A stretch of DNA of 64,000 nt, from assembly GCF_026781265.1 (NCBI RefSeq), contig NZ_JAKUVC010000005.1:1-64000 (forward strand), given 5' to 3'. Every line of letters begins with the position of its first letter. The stretch's first letter is position 1. Position numbers and translations under genes: made by a program. The notes under the pieces were generated by a model. It ran no database searches. It saw only the letters and a program-made list of their open reading frames with translations, and had not been told where the DNA came from. This document shows positions 27,287-35,523 of this stretch, piece by piece. The stretch comes from Streptococcus sanguinis. Its GTDB lineage: Bacteria > Bacillota > Bacilli > Lactobacillales > Streptococcaceae.

Positions 27287-27736
27287 ATGTCAAGAGCGGA
27301 GCGAGTTATTTTAACAAATATGTGTATGGTTTATGATGAGGACCGCATTTTAGTACAAAATAAAGTAAATGATGATTGGACTAGCCTTTGTTTTCCAGGC
27401 GGCCATGTTGAAAATCATGAATCCTTTGTCAAATCAGTAATACGGGAAATCAAGGAGGAAACAGGTCTGACCATCTATGAGCCTAGGTTATGCGGTGTCA
27501 AGCAGTTTTATACCGAAAAGGATGAACGTTACGTCGTTTTTCTTTACAAAACCAATCGTTTTGAAGGAGAGCTGGTCTCGTCCGACGAAGGAGAAGTGTT
27601 CTGGATTAAACGCGAGGATCTTGATCACCACTCGCTGGCCTTGAGCTTTAAAGAAATGTATCAAGTTTTCACATCAGACCTGACGGAGCAATTTACCTAT
27701 CTGGATAATGGAGAGATCATCAGAAATCTATACTAG
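27287..27736 (+). CDS. NUDIX hydrolase (MutT-like)
   Basis: A 149-residue NUDIX protein with the full box GGHVENHESFVKSVIREIKE followed by ETGL, giving the GX5EX7REUXEEXGU pattern with its metal-binding glutamates. It resembles streptococcal 8-oxo-dGTP diphosphatases (MutX-type), but the substrate cannot be read from the motif. Preceded by GGAGG. Its terminator stem is the same sequence as that of csRNA B. Confidence 0.85.
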   Translation: MSRAERVILTNMCMVYDEDRILVQNKVNDDWTSLCFPGGHVENHESFVKSVIREIKEETGLTIYEPRLCGVKQFYTEKDERYVVFLYKTNRFEGELVSSDEGEVFWIKREDLDHHSLALSFKEMYQVFTSDLTEQFTYLDNGEIIRNLY

Positions 27737-27740
27737 GGAG

Positions 27741-27763
27741 AACCGCCCAATTGGCGGTTTTTT
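27741..27763 (+). terminator. NUDIX gene terminator
   Basis: ACCGCC-caatt-GGCGGT stem with a T run, identical in stem and loop to the csRNA B terminator. Confidence 0.85.
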
Positions 27764-27784
27764 GCTTGTTTTTTACGAATTTAG

Positions 27785-27790
27785 TATAAT
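27785..27790 (+). promoter_or_regulatory. -10 box of the dut-radA gene group
   Basis: TATAAT with a weak TTGCTT-like -35 upstream, about 30 bp before dut. Confidence 0.5.
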
Positions 27791-27820
27791 AGGGACAGCA
27801 AAAATAGAAAAGAGAAATGC

Positions 27821-28264
27821 ATGAAAATTCGCGGATTCGAGCTGGTTTCCAGCTTTACAAATGAAGATTTGCTGCCTAAGAGAGAGACAGCTCACGCAGC
27901 TGGCTACGATTTGAAAGTGGCAGAGAGCACCCTCATTGCGCCAGGGGAGATTAAGCTGGTTCCGACTGGTGTCAAGGCTTATATGCAGCCGGGCGAGGTG
28001 CTCTATCTTTATGATCGCTCGTCCAATCCTCGTAAAAAAGGCTTGGTCTTGATTAACTCCGTTGGGGTCATTGACGGCGACTACTATGGTAATCCTGGAA
28101 ACGAAGGGCATATCTTTGCTCAGATGAAAAACATCACAGATCAGGAAGTCGTCCTCGAAGCTGGCGAACGTGTAGTGCAGGCTGTCTTTGCACCATTTCT
28201 GATTGCTGATGGAGATGAAGCGGAAGGTGTGCGGACCGGCGGATTTGGCTCGACAGGGAAATAG
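27821..28264 (+). CDS. dut: dUTP diphosphatase
   Basis: Hydrolyses dUTP to dUMP, preventing uracil incorporation and supplying thymidylate synthesis. The 147-residue trimeric-type dUTPase shows its motifs in order: AGYDLKVAES (motif 1), YDRSSNPRKKGL (motif 2), INSVGVIDGDYYGN (motif 3, catalytic Asp and Tyr), and a C-terminal RTGGFGSTG P-loop-like arm (motif 5). First gene of a compact group running to radA. Confidence 0.94.
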   Translation: MKIRGFELVSSFTNEDLLPKRETAHAAGYDLKVAESTLIAPGEIKLVPTGVKAYMQPGEVLYLYDRSSNPRKKGLVLINSVGVIDGDYYGNPGNEGHIFAQMKNITDQEVVLEAGERVVQAVFAPFLIADGDEAEGVRTGGFGSTGK

Positions 28265-28273
28265 AGTAAGAAA

Positions 28274-28732
28274 ATGTCAGACTATTTATTAGTTGTAGAT
28301 ATGCAGTCAGATTATGTTGCTGCAGGAAAAGTATATGATAATGAAGCACTGACTGCGGCTGTCAATGACAAAATAGCTAGTTATCCCAGCGACCGAGTTA
28401 TCTATATTCTCAACCGTTTTTTCTGGGAGAGAAAAGATAGGAAGAAGAAATTTGCGACTGGTTTGCAGGTTGTATCTTCTCGCATCCTTGAGAAGCGTCG
28501 GGCTTCTTGCTTTACGAATCCGGATTTAAAAGAGTTTTTAGAGGGAACTGGTGCTAAAAGCATAGAGTTTATAGGGGTAGATGGCAATGGCTGTGTCAAA
28601 GCTTCCGTTTTGGCAGCTGTCAAGGAGAATTATCAGGTTTCCGTCGATTTGTCCGCTGTCGGAGTTGCCAACCAGAAGAAATTCTCTAAAATACTGAAGC
28701 AATGGCAAGATTGCGGAATCAAGATTGGATAG
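28274..28732 (+). CDS. Isochorismatase-like cysteine hydrolase
   Basis: A 152-residue member of the isochorismatase/nicotinamidase-like fold. It has LVVDMQSDYV (catalytic Asp) and GVDGNGCVKASVLAAVKENYQVSV, with the nucleophilic Cys in the usual cysteine-hydrolase position. The central region is shorter than nicotinamidase PncA, so the substrate is uncertain. It starts 9 nt after dut with only a weak AAGAAA ribosome site. Confidence 0.75.
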   Translation: MSDYLLVVDMQSDYVAAGKVYDNEALTAAVNDKIASYPSDRVIYILNRFFWERKDRKKKFATGLQVVSSRILEKRRASCFTNPDLKEFLEGTGAKSIEFIGVDGNGCVKASVLAAVKENYQVSVDLSAVGVANQKKFSKILKQWQDCGIKIG

Positions 28733-28750
28733 TTTTATGAGGAACTTAGC

Positions 28751-29266
28751 ATGAAAATAATTTTTATCCGCCATGGAGAGCCAGATTATTCACTTTTGGA
28801 AGAGACTGGTTACACTGGCTTTGGACTAGATTTGGCTCCTTTGTCGGCTGCTGGTCGTCGGATGGCGACAGAGGCAGCTGCTAATCCTCTGCTGGAACAG
28901 GCGGAAATTCTGATTTCATCTTCTGTGACGCGAGCTTTGGAGACGGCTTCCTATTTGATTCGAGACCGCCAACTGGCGCTTTTTGTGGAGCCTTTGCTGC
29001 ATGAATGGCAGGTATATGAGAGTGGGATAGAAAAGTTTGAGCAGGCTCGGGAGTTGTTTTTTGAAAATAATGGTTGTCTCCCTGCAAGAAGTCCTGTCCA
29101 GTATGAAACGGCTGAGCAGATGAAAGCCCGCTTTTTCAGTGCCTTAAGCAAATACAGAGACTACGAGACGGTAGCTCTTGTAGCCCATCGCATGCTCATC
29201 CGCCAGTTTGTAGCTGATCAGCAGATTGATTTTTGCCAGTTTGTTGAATATGAACTGAAGTTTTAA
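28751..29266 (+). CDS. Histidine phosphatase family protein
   Basis: A 171-residue phosphoglycerate-mutase-like phosphatase: catalytic RHGEPDYSL at the N-terminus, SSSVTRALETASYL, and the second catalytic His in ALVAHRMLIRQF. The substrate is unknown. It follows the preceding gene by 18 nt. Confidence 0.85.
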   Translation: MKIIFIRHGEPDYSLLEETGYTGFGLDLAPLSAAGRRMATEAAANPLLEQAEILISSSVTRALETASYLIRDRQLALFVEPLLHEWQVYESGIEKFEQARELFFENNGCLPARSPVQYETAEQMKARFFSALSKYRDYETVALVAHRMLIRQFVADQQIDFCQFVEYELKF

Positions 29267-29318
29267 TGTTTCGTCGTAAAAAGAATCTTAACAAAAGGAT
29301 TTAGAGATAGAAGAGAAT

Positions 29319-29951
29319 ATGAAAGAATTTAAGAACAAGGATTATGCAACAGAAATTCGTCAGAAAATTCCAGGCTACGATGTGATGCTAGATGTGATTT
29401 TCCGAGGAGTATTGCTTAGATTAGCCCCCAGTTTAAAAGTCGATAAGGTGTTAGCTTTAGCAAGCCAGACGGATGAGTTGAATGGTTTGGCATCCTTATT
29501 TCCTAAGGCCGGATTGACGGTAGTGGAGCCAAGTGAGGCGATGCTACAAGAGCTTAAAAGACAGGTTTATCTGCCTCAAGCGGAGTATCTTAATTGTCGA
29601 TTTGAAGAAGCAGTGCTACCTTCTGCTTATCAGATTTGTTCTTGCTTGCTAGTATTGCAGTTTGTTGAAAATCCCAGCTTTTTTCTTCGAAAAATTTATG
29701 AGTCTTTAAGTGAAGATGGCCTTCTGATTCTTAGTTTTTTTTCCAACCAGCAACTAGGCTATTGGAAAACACTTGCTTCAGAGCTAGGAGCCAATCAGCA
29801 ACAAATTCAGCGTACTTATGAGAATCAAGCTAGTTTGATGAATACCCTCTCGCCTCAAGAAGTTGCAAACCTACTAGAAGAGGCTGGCTTTACTAAAATA
29901 GAGCAAGTTTGTCAGGTCTTATCTGCTTTTGTTTGGATTATTAGAAAATAA
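29319..29951 (+). CDS. Class I SAM-dependent methyltransferase (putative)
   Basis: A 210-residue protein with a methyltransferase-like layout: an acidic end of strand 2 ([11 protein letters not shown]), a [12 protein letters not shown] loop, and [35 protein letters not shown] motifs typical of strand 4 and helix E (quoted in part). The glycine-rich SAM loop is poorly conserved ([13 protein letters not shown]), so activity is uncertain. The gene ends 11 nt before the radA start, and AAGGAG of radA overlaps its stop. Confidence 0.6.
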   Translation: MKEFKNKDYATEIRQKIPGYDVMLDVIFRGVLLRLAPSLKVDKVLALASQTDELNGLASLFPKAGLTVVEPSEAMLQELKRQVYLPQAEYLNCRFEEAVLPSAYQICSCLLVLQFVENPSFFLRKIYESLSEDGLLILSFFSNQQLGYWKTLASELGANQQQIQRTYENQASLMNTLSPQEVANLLEEAGFTKIEQVCQVLSAFVWIIRK

Positions 29952-29962
29952 GGAGAATCACC

Positions 29963-31324
29963 ATCGCTAAGAAAAAAACGACCTTTGTCTGTCAAAATTG
30001 TGAATACCATTCGCCCAAGTATCTAGGCCGCTGTCCTAACTGCGGCTCTTGGTCTTCTTTTGTTGAGGAAGTAGAAGCTGCTGAGGTCAAGCATGCCCGT
30101 GTTTCCTTGACGGGCGAAAAGACTCGGCCCATGAAGCTGGCTGAGGTCACTTCGATTGATGTCAACCGGACCAAGACAGAAATGGACGAGTTCAATCGTG
30201 TGCTGGGTGGTGGTGTAGTGCCTGGCAGTCTGGTTCTGATTGGTGGAGATCCCGGTATCGGGAAGTCCACCCTGCTTCTGCAGGTATCTACCCAGCTTTC
30301 TCATCAGGGCACCGTCCTTTATGTCAGCGGGGAGGAATCAGCTGAGCAGATTAAGCTGCGGGCGGAACGGCTTGGTGATATTGACAGTGAATTTTATCTT
30401 TATGCCGAGACCAATATGCAAAATATCCGCACAGAGATTGAAAAGATTAAGCCAGATTTTCTGATTATCGACTCCATTCAGACAGTGATGTCGCCAGAAA
30501 TTTCCAGTGTTCAAGGCTCTGTTTCTCAGGTTCGAGAGGTGACAGCTGAACTCATGCAGCTGGCCAAGACCAATAATATCGCGACCTTTATCGTTGGTCA
30601 CATGACCAAGGAAGGAACCTTAGCTGGCCCCCGAACGCTAGAGCACATGGTGGATACCGTGCTTTATTTTGAGGGCGAACGTCAGCACACTTTTCGTATC
30701 TTGAGAGCAGTCAAAAATCGCTTTGGCTCCACCAATGAGATTGGCATTTTTGAAATGCAATCTGGTGGGCTAGTTGAGGTTATCAACCCCAGTGAAGTCT
30801 TTCTGGAAGAACGGCTGGACGGCGCGACAGGCTCTTCCATCGTTGTAACCATGGAAGGAACGCGGCCGATTTTAGCAGAGGTACAGGCTTTGGTGACACC
30901 GACCATGTTTGGCAATGCCAAGCGAACCACGACTGGACTGGACTTTAACAGAGCCAGCCTCATTATGGCGGTTCTGGAAAAGAGGGCGGGGCTCCTCCTG
31001 CAAAATCAAGATGCCTACCTTAAGTCAGCTGGTGGCGTCAAGCTAGATGAGCCGGCTATTGATTTGGCGGTAGCGGTTGCCATTGCTTCCAGCTACAAGG
31101 ATTTACCTACCAATCCCCAAGAGTGTTTTATCGGTGAAATTGGCCTGACTGGCGAAATCCGTCGAGTCAATCGCATCGAGCAGCGCATCAATGAAGCAGC
31201 AAAGCTGGGCTTCACCAAAGTCTACGCTCCTAAAAACTCTCTGAACGGTCTCAAAGTTCCAGACAATATCCAAGTCATCGGTGTGACGACGATTGGGGAA
31301 GTCTTAAAGAAAGTATTTTCCTGA
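29963..31324 (+). CDS. radA: DNA repair protein RadA, apparently starting at ATC
   Basis: RecA-related helicase-like protein for branch migration in recombination and transformation. The 453 residues counted from ATC 29963 match the family length. The N-terminal C4 zinc finger (CQNC...CPNC), Walker [10 protein letters not shown], the RadA motif [11 protein letters not shown] and the C-terminal Lon-like domain are all visible. No ATG, GTG or TTG lies near the expected start. ATC 29963 sits 7 nt behind AAGGAG and begins the conserved [12 protein letters not shown]. The first in-frame GTG/ATG downstream would delete the zinc finger. Last gene of the dut group. Confidence 0.92.
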   Translation: MAKKKTTFVCQNCEYHSPKYLGRCPNCGSWSSFVEEVEAAEVKHARVSLTGEKTRPMKLAEVTSIDVNRTKTEMDEFNRVLGGGVVPGSLVLIGGDPGIGKSTLLLQVSTQLSHQGTVLYVSGEESAEQIKLRAERLGDIDSEFYLYAETNMQNIRTEIEKIKPDFLIIDSIQTVMSPEISSVQGSVSQVREVTAELMQLAKTNNIATFIVGHMTKEGTLAGPRTLEHMVDTVLYFEGERQHTFRILRAVKNRFGSTNEIGIFEMQSGGLVEVINPSEVFLEERLDGATGSSIVVTMEGTRPILAEVQALVTPTMFGNAKRTTTGLDFNRASLIMAVLEKRAGLLLQNQDAYLKSAGGVKLDEPAIDLAVAVAIASSYKDLPTNPQECFIGEIGLTGEIRRVNRIEQRINEAAKLGFTKVYAPKNSLNGLKVPDNIQVIGVTTIGEVLKKVFS

Positions 31325-31439
31325 TTTAACAGTATTGCGAAAAGTTATTGCGCGTGCTATAATATTGCTAGAAAAAATAGGATTTGTCTGGAAATTCCTA
31401 TAAGTTGTTTTTCCAGATTTTTTAGGAGGATAATCAACC

Positions 31440-32156
31440 ATGGTAGATCATCGTATGAATGTTTCTATTACCAATAATGCTCAATTTCCCTTGGCGGAGA
31501 TTGCCTTAGATGTATCAGAGTCTGTTCGTATTCAGACTGGGAGCATGATATACCACACTCCCAATGTTGTCCTGAATGCCAAAGTGAATGCAGAATCTCA
31601 ATCAATCTTTGGCAAGGCAATCCAAGCTGTGGGCCGTTCTATGGCTTCTGGCGAAGGAGTGTTCATCACTGAAGCAACTGCCCAATCAAATAACGGTCGT
31701 CTAGCCTTAGCACCTAATGTACCTGGTCAGATTGTTGTTCTGGAGTTAGGAGAAAAGCAGTACCGCCTGAATGATGGGGCTTTTCTGGCTATGGATGGTT
31801 CCGCCTCTTATACCTTGGAGACGCAGTCAGTAGGTCGGGCTCTCTTTGGTGGTCAAGGAGGCTTTTATGTGATGAGTACCCAAGGTCAGGGGACACTCTT
31901 GGTAAATTCCTTTGGCTCGATTCAAAAGGTCGAGCTGCATAATGATCGGATAACGATTGACAATGCTCACGTGGTAGCATGGAGCAGAGAGCTGGAATAT
32001 GATATTCATTTAGAAAATGGTTTCTGGCAGTCCATGGGGACTGGCGAAGGAGTAGTCAATACCTTTCATGGAACTGGGGAAATTTACATCCAAAGTCTCA
32101 ATATTGAAACCTTTGCTAATGTTCTTCGCCCACATCTACATATTAACAATTCTTGA
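31440..32156 (+). CDS. AIM24-family protein, copy 1
   Basis: A 238-residue TIGR00266/AIM24-type protein, an all-beta fold of unknown function. Repeated short motifs include RIQTGSMIYHTPNV, LGEKQYRLNDGAFLAMDG and GQGTLLVNSFGSI. It is closely related to the next gene across the whole length. AGGAGGA lies 9 nt before the ATG. No signal peptide or membrane helix. Confidence 0.82.
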   Translation: MVDHRMNVSITNNAQFPLAEIALDVSESVRIQTGSMIYHTPNVVLNAKVNAESQSIFGKAIQAVGRSMASGEGVFITEATAQSNNGRLALAPNVPGQIVVLELGEKQYRLNDGAFLAMDGSASYTLETQSVGRALFGGQGGFYVMSTQGQGTLLVNSFGSIQKVELHNDRITIDNAHVVAWSRELEYDIHLENGFWQSMGTGEGVVNTFHGTGEIYIQSLNIETFANVLRPHLHINNS

Positions 32157-32167
32157 AAATTTCTAGG

Positions 32168-32192
32168 AGAGACTCAGGCAGTCTCTTTTTTT
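32168..32192 (+). terminator. Terminator after AIM24 copy 1
   Basis: GAGACT/AGTCTC stem with seven T, in the gap between the two paralogs, so each copy has its own transcript. Confidence 0.8.
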
Positions 32193-32268
32193 CGATTCTT
32201 CAGTTTTCCTTTGTCCAAAATATATGAAAATGTTATAATCAAGTCATAATAAGAAGGAGGCATTTCTT

Positions 32269-32964
32269 ATGCGATTTTCTATGGACAGTAATATGCAGTT
32301 TCCTTTGGTTGAGTTGTCGCTCAATCAAGGAGAAACCGTCTTTATCCAGCGTGGCAGCATGGTCTACCACACGCCAAATGTGACTCTGAATACCCAGCTC
32401 AATGCTAGCGGTTCTGGTTTGGGACGTTTTGTCAAGGCTGTGGGACGTTCGATGGTTTCTGGCGAAAGTACCTTCATCACCCAGGCTGTTGCCCAGTCTG
32501 ATAATGGTTACCTTGCTTTGGCACCAGATTCTCCTGGTCAGGTTATTCCTCTTCAGCTAGGCGAAAAACAATACCGGCTCAATGACGGTGCCTTTCTTGC
32601 CCTTGATGGCACAGCTTACTATACGATGGAGCGTCAGTCTGTTGGCAAGGCTATCTTTGGAGGGCAAGGGGGTCTCTTCGTCATGACGACCCAAGGTCAG
32701 GGCACTCTTTTGGCCAATGCTTTTGGATCTATTAAAAAAATTGAGCTTCATAACCAAGAAGTGACGATTGACAATGCCCATGTAGTAGCTTGGAGCCAGT
32801 CTTTGAATTATAATATCCATCTAGAAAATGGCTTCTGGCAGTCTATCGGAACAGGTGAAGGAGTGGTCAACACCTTCCAAGGAACTGGTGAAGTCTATGT
32901 GCAAAGTCTCAATCTTCAAACCTTTGCAGGCTCACTCAGCAAGTTTATTCCAAGAAGCTCATAA
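32269..32964 (+). CDS. AIM24-family protein, copy 2
   Basis: 231 residues, parallel to copy 1 from start to end (IQRGSMVYHTPNV, LGEKQYRLNDGAFLALDG, GQGTLLANAFGSI, IDNAHVVAWS in both). A tandem duplication with independent promoter and terminator signals. The main differences are the N-terminal residues and the C-terminal tail. Function unknown. GAAGGAGG precedes the ATG. Confidence 0.82.
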   Translation: MRFSMDSNMQFPLVELSLNQGETVFIQRGSMVYHTPNVTLNTQLNASGSGLGRFVKAVGRSMVSGESTFITQAVAQSDNGYLALAPDSPGQVIPLQLGEKQYRLNDGAFLALDGTAYYTMERQSVGKAIFGGQGGLFVMTTQGQGTLLANAFGSIKKIELHNQEVTIDNAHVVAWSQSLNYNIHLENGFWQSIGTGEGVVNTFQGTGEVYVQSLNLQTFAGSLSKFIPRSS

Positions 32965-32974
32965 GGAATAAAAC

Positions 32975-33022
32975 TAGGACAGAAATTAGGCTAGATGCTG
33001 GATTTATCTGTCCTATTTTTTG
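32975..33022 (+). terminator. Terminator after AIM24 copy 2
   Basis: TAGGACAGA/TCTGTCCTA stem with a T run. Confidence 0.75.
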
Positions 33023-33110
33023 TAACAAAGCCGACAGCTGACAAATAGCAGAAAAGATGGTAAGATAATATAAAATTATTTGAATATCAAAGTACCAGTA
33101 AGGGGAAAGA

Positions 33111-33608
33111 ATGTCATATTTTGAAAATTTTATGAAGGCCAATCAAGCTTATGTCGATCTGCATGGAACGGCACATCTGCCGATCAAGCCCAAGACCAAG
33201 GTAGCCATCGTGACCTGCATGGACTCTAGGCTCCACGTGGCTCAGGCTCTAGGACTGGCACTAGGAGACGCCCATATCTTGCGCAATGCCGGCGGTCGGG
33301 TAACAGAGGACATGATTCGCTCGCTGGTTATTTCGCAGCAGCAGCTAGGAACGCGGGAAATCGTAGTTTTACATCATACAGACTGCGGGGCACAGACCTT
33401 CAAGAATGAGGATTTTACGGCCTATCTTCATAAAGAACTAGGCGTCGATGTCAGCAATCAGGACTTTTTGCCCTTTACAGATGTAGAGGAAAGTGTGCGC
33501 GAGGACATGGCCTTGCTGCGACAGTCACCGCTGATTCCAGCTGATGTAGAAATATCTGGAGCGGTTTATGATGTAGATACTGGTCGGATGACAGTTGTTG
33601 AGGAATAG
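33111..33608 (+). CDS. Beta-class carbonic anhydrase
   Basis: Hydrates CO2 to bicarbonate. The 165 residues have the beta-class zinc site: CMDSR (Cys ligand and Asp/Arg dyad) near the N-terminus and HHTDCGAQTF (His and Cys ligands), plus the RNAGGRVTEDMIRSL segment. The small size matches the Firmicute subgroup. It stands alone between AIM24 copy 2 and the ABC permease, behind AAGGGGAAAG. Confidence 0.9.
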   Translation: MSYFENFMKANQAYVDLHGTAHLPIKPKTKVAIVTCMDSRLHVAQALGLALGDAHILRNAGGRVTEDMIRSLVISQQQLGTREIVVLHHTDCGAQTFKNEDFTAYLHKELGVDVSNQDFLPFTDVEESVREDMALLRQSPLIPADVEISGAVYDVDTGRMTVVEE

Positions 33609-33705
33609 TTAGGAAGTCAATTTCTTTGTCTGCGAATCGGCATTGAAATTGGCTCCTTTTTTATGTTAAAATAGAGAAACGATTTTAATTAGTTAGGACA
33701 ATGTT

Positions 33706-34572
33706 ATGATTCTTTCCATTATTTCTCAGGGACTGGTTTGGGCCGTCCTAGGTCTAGGTATTTTTATGACCTTCCGGATTCTGGGCTTTCCTGATATGAC
33801 GACAGAAGGCTCCTTCCCCTTGGGCGGGGCGGTGGCTGTTACCTTGATTACCAAGGGAGTCAATCCTTTTCTGGCAACAGCAGCAGCTGTTTTAGCGGGC
33901 TGTGCAGCGGGTGCAGTGACAGGCCTGCTTTATACCAAGGGGAAAATTCCGACTCTGCTTTCTGGGATTTTGGTCATGACCTCCTGCCACTCTATCATGC
34001 TGATGTTAATGGGGCGTGCCAATCTAGGGCTTTTAGGCAGCAGTAAGATTCAGGATGTTCTACCATTTTCAGGGGAAGTCAATGACCTGCTGACTGGTTT
34101 AATTTTTGTCAGCTTAGTGATTGTGGCCCTGCTCTTTTTCTTGGATACTAAGCTAGGGCAGGCCTATATCGCGACCGGAGATAATCCGGATATGGCCCGC
34201 AGTTTTGGTATCAATACCGGCCGTATGGAGTTGATGGGATTGATTCTGTCAAATGGCTTGATTGCTCTAGCTGGGGCGCTGATTGCCCAACAGGAAGGCT
34301 ATGCAGATGTTTCCCGTGGGATTGGAGTAATTGTTGTCGGTCTGGCCAGTCTTATCATTGGCGAGGTGCTCTTCCAGAGTCTGACCTTGGCAGAGCGTCT
34401 GATTACCATTGTCGTTGGTGCGATTGCCTATCAGTTCTTGATCTGGGGCGTTATTGCTCTCGGCTTTAATACCAACTATCTCCGTCTCTACAGTGCGGTG
34501 ATTCTGGCCGTCTGTCTCATGATTCCAACCCTGAAAAATAAATTCTTTAAAGGAGCCAAGTTAAGCAAATGA
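33706..34572 (+). CDS. ABC transporter permease (BPD_transp_2 type)
   Basis: A 288-residue integral membrane protein with about eight hydrophobic segments and the motifs ILGFPDMTTEGSFPLGGA and ATGDNPDMARSFGIN. These mark the small permeases paired with a periplasmic-type binding protein in tryptophan/tyrosine-type importers (TrpXYZ-like). Its ATPase follows with a 4-nt overlap. No substrate-binding lipoprotein gene is beside it, so the substrate is open. Confidence 0.85.
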   Translation: MILSIISQGLVWAVLGLGIFMTFRILGFPDMTTEGSFPLGGAVAVTLITKGVNPFLATAAAVLAGCAAGAVTGLLYTKGKIPTLLSGILVMTSCHSIMLMLMGRANLGLLGSSKIQDVLPFSGEVNDLLTGLIFVSLVIVALLFFLDTKLGQAYIATGDNPDMARSFGINTGRMELMGLILSNGLIALAGALIAQQEGYADVSRGIGVIVVGLASLIIGEVLFQSLTLAERLITIVVGAIAYQFLIWGVIALGFNTNYLRLYSAVILAVCLMIPTLKNKFFKGAKLSK

Positions 34573-35327
34573 CAGCGATTGTAGAATTAAGAAATGCAAC
34601 CAAGCTTGTAAAGAGCGGCTTTGATGAAGAAAAAATCATCCTAAATGATGTTTCTTTAGACATTCACGAGCATGATTTTATTACGATTTTAGGTGGAAAC
34701 GGTGCAGGAAAGTCAACCCTGTTCAATGTCATTGCCGGCACTCTCCCTTTGACCAGCGGCAGCATTCATATCTTGGGGGAAAATGTCACTCATTTTTCAC
34801 CAGAAAAGCGGGCTAAGTACCTGTCCCGTGTCTTTCAGGATCCTAAGATGGGAACGGCTCCGCGTATGACAGTGGCGGAAAATCTTCTCATTGCCAAATT
34901 CCGAGGTGAAAAGCGTGGCTTGGTGCCCCGTGGGCTCAACAGTTATAGGGAAGAGTTTCAGGCGACGATTGAGAAAATCGGTAATGGTCTGGACAAGCAT
35001 CTGGATACACCGATTGAATTTCTTTCTGGTGGGCAAAGACAGGCTTTGAGTCTGCTCATGGCAACGCTCAAGCGTCCAGAGCTTTTGCTTCTGGATGAGC
35101 ATACTGCAGCACTGGATCCTAGGACCAGTGTAGCCTTGATGGAGCTGACCAATGAATTTGTCAATCGTGACCGCCTCACAGCCCTTATGATTACCCATCA
35201 CATGGAGGATGCCCTCAAATACGGCAACCGACTAATCGTTATGAAAGACGGGCAGATTATTCAGGACTTAAACAAAGATGAGAAAGCCAAGATGACCATC
35301 GCAGACTACTATGGCTTGTTTGAATAG
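34569..35327 (+). CDS. ABC transporter ATP-binding protein
   Basis: A 252-residue ATPase partner of the preceding permease. It has Walker A GGNGAGKST, signature LSGGQRQALS, Walker B LLLDEHTAALD with the catalytic Glu, and the switch His in ITHHMED. The ATGA overlap shows translational coupling. It powers import, probably of an amino acid or related small solute; the binding protein must be encoded elsewhere. Confidence 0.9.
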   Translation: MTAIVELRNATKLVKSGFDEEKIILNDVSLDIHEHDFITILGGNGAGKSTLFNVIAGTLPLTSGSIHILGENVTHFSPEKRAKYLSRVFQDPKMGTAPRMTVAENLLIAKFRGEKRGLVPRGLNSYREEFQATIEKIGNGLDKHLDTPIEFLSGGQRQALSLLMATLKRPELLLLDEHTAALDPRTSVALMELTNEFVNRDRLTALMITHHMEDALKYGNRLIVMKDGQIIQDLNKDEKAKMTIADYYGLFE

Positions 35328-35374
35328 GCTTGCTCAGAGTTTTGTAAAAACAAGAGAAAGAATACGTACTAAAT

Positions 35375-35410
35375 AATGTACGGCTCCCACAAAGTTAGAC
35401 AATTAATGAT
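35375..35410. repeat. IS-end-like remnant
   Basis: TGTACGGCTCCCACAAAGTTAGACAATTAA-like sequence (abridged) recalls IS3-family inverted-repeat ends (compare 20460-20510). No transposase is attached. Weak evidence. Confidence 0.3.
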
Positions 35411-35481
35411 TAAAAGTCTCTAGTTCTCTGTTAAATAGGACTATGTCCTTTTTCTTCAAATTGCCCTCATAGATGAATAAA

Positions 35482-35505
35482 AACCGCTAGATTGCGGTTT
35501 TTTTG
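35482..35505. terminator. Terminator between ABC operon and RofA-like gene
   Basis: AACCGC-tagatt-GCGGTT stem followed by seven T on the plus strand. An A run on the other side lets it serve the convergent minus-strand gene as well. Confidence 0.8.
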
Positions 35506-35523
35506 TTAAAAAAATAGTCTGAA

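Noticed and set aside
29992..30304. Minus-strand ORFs opposite the radA 5' region
   Set aside because: They are shadows of a strongly conserved coding sequence on the plus strand.
35375..35410. Complete IS element near the RofA-like gene
   Set aside because: Only an end-like sequence is visible; there is no transposase frame and no second end.
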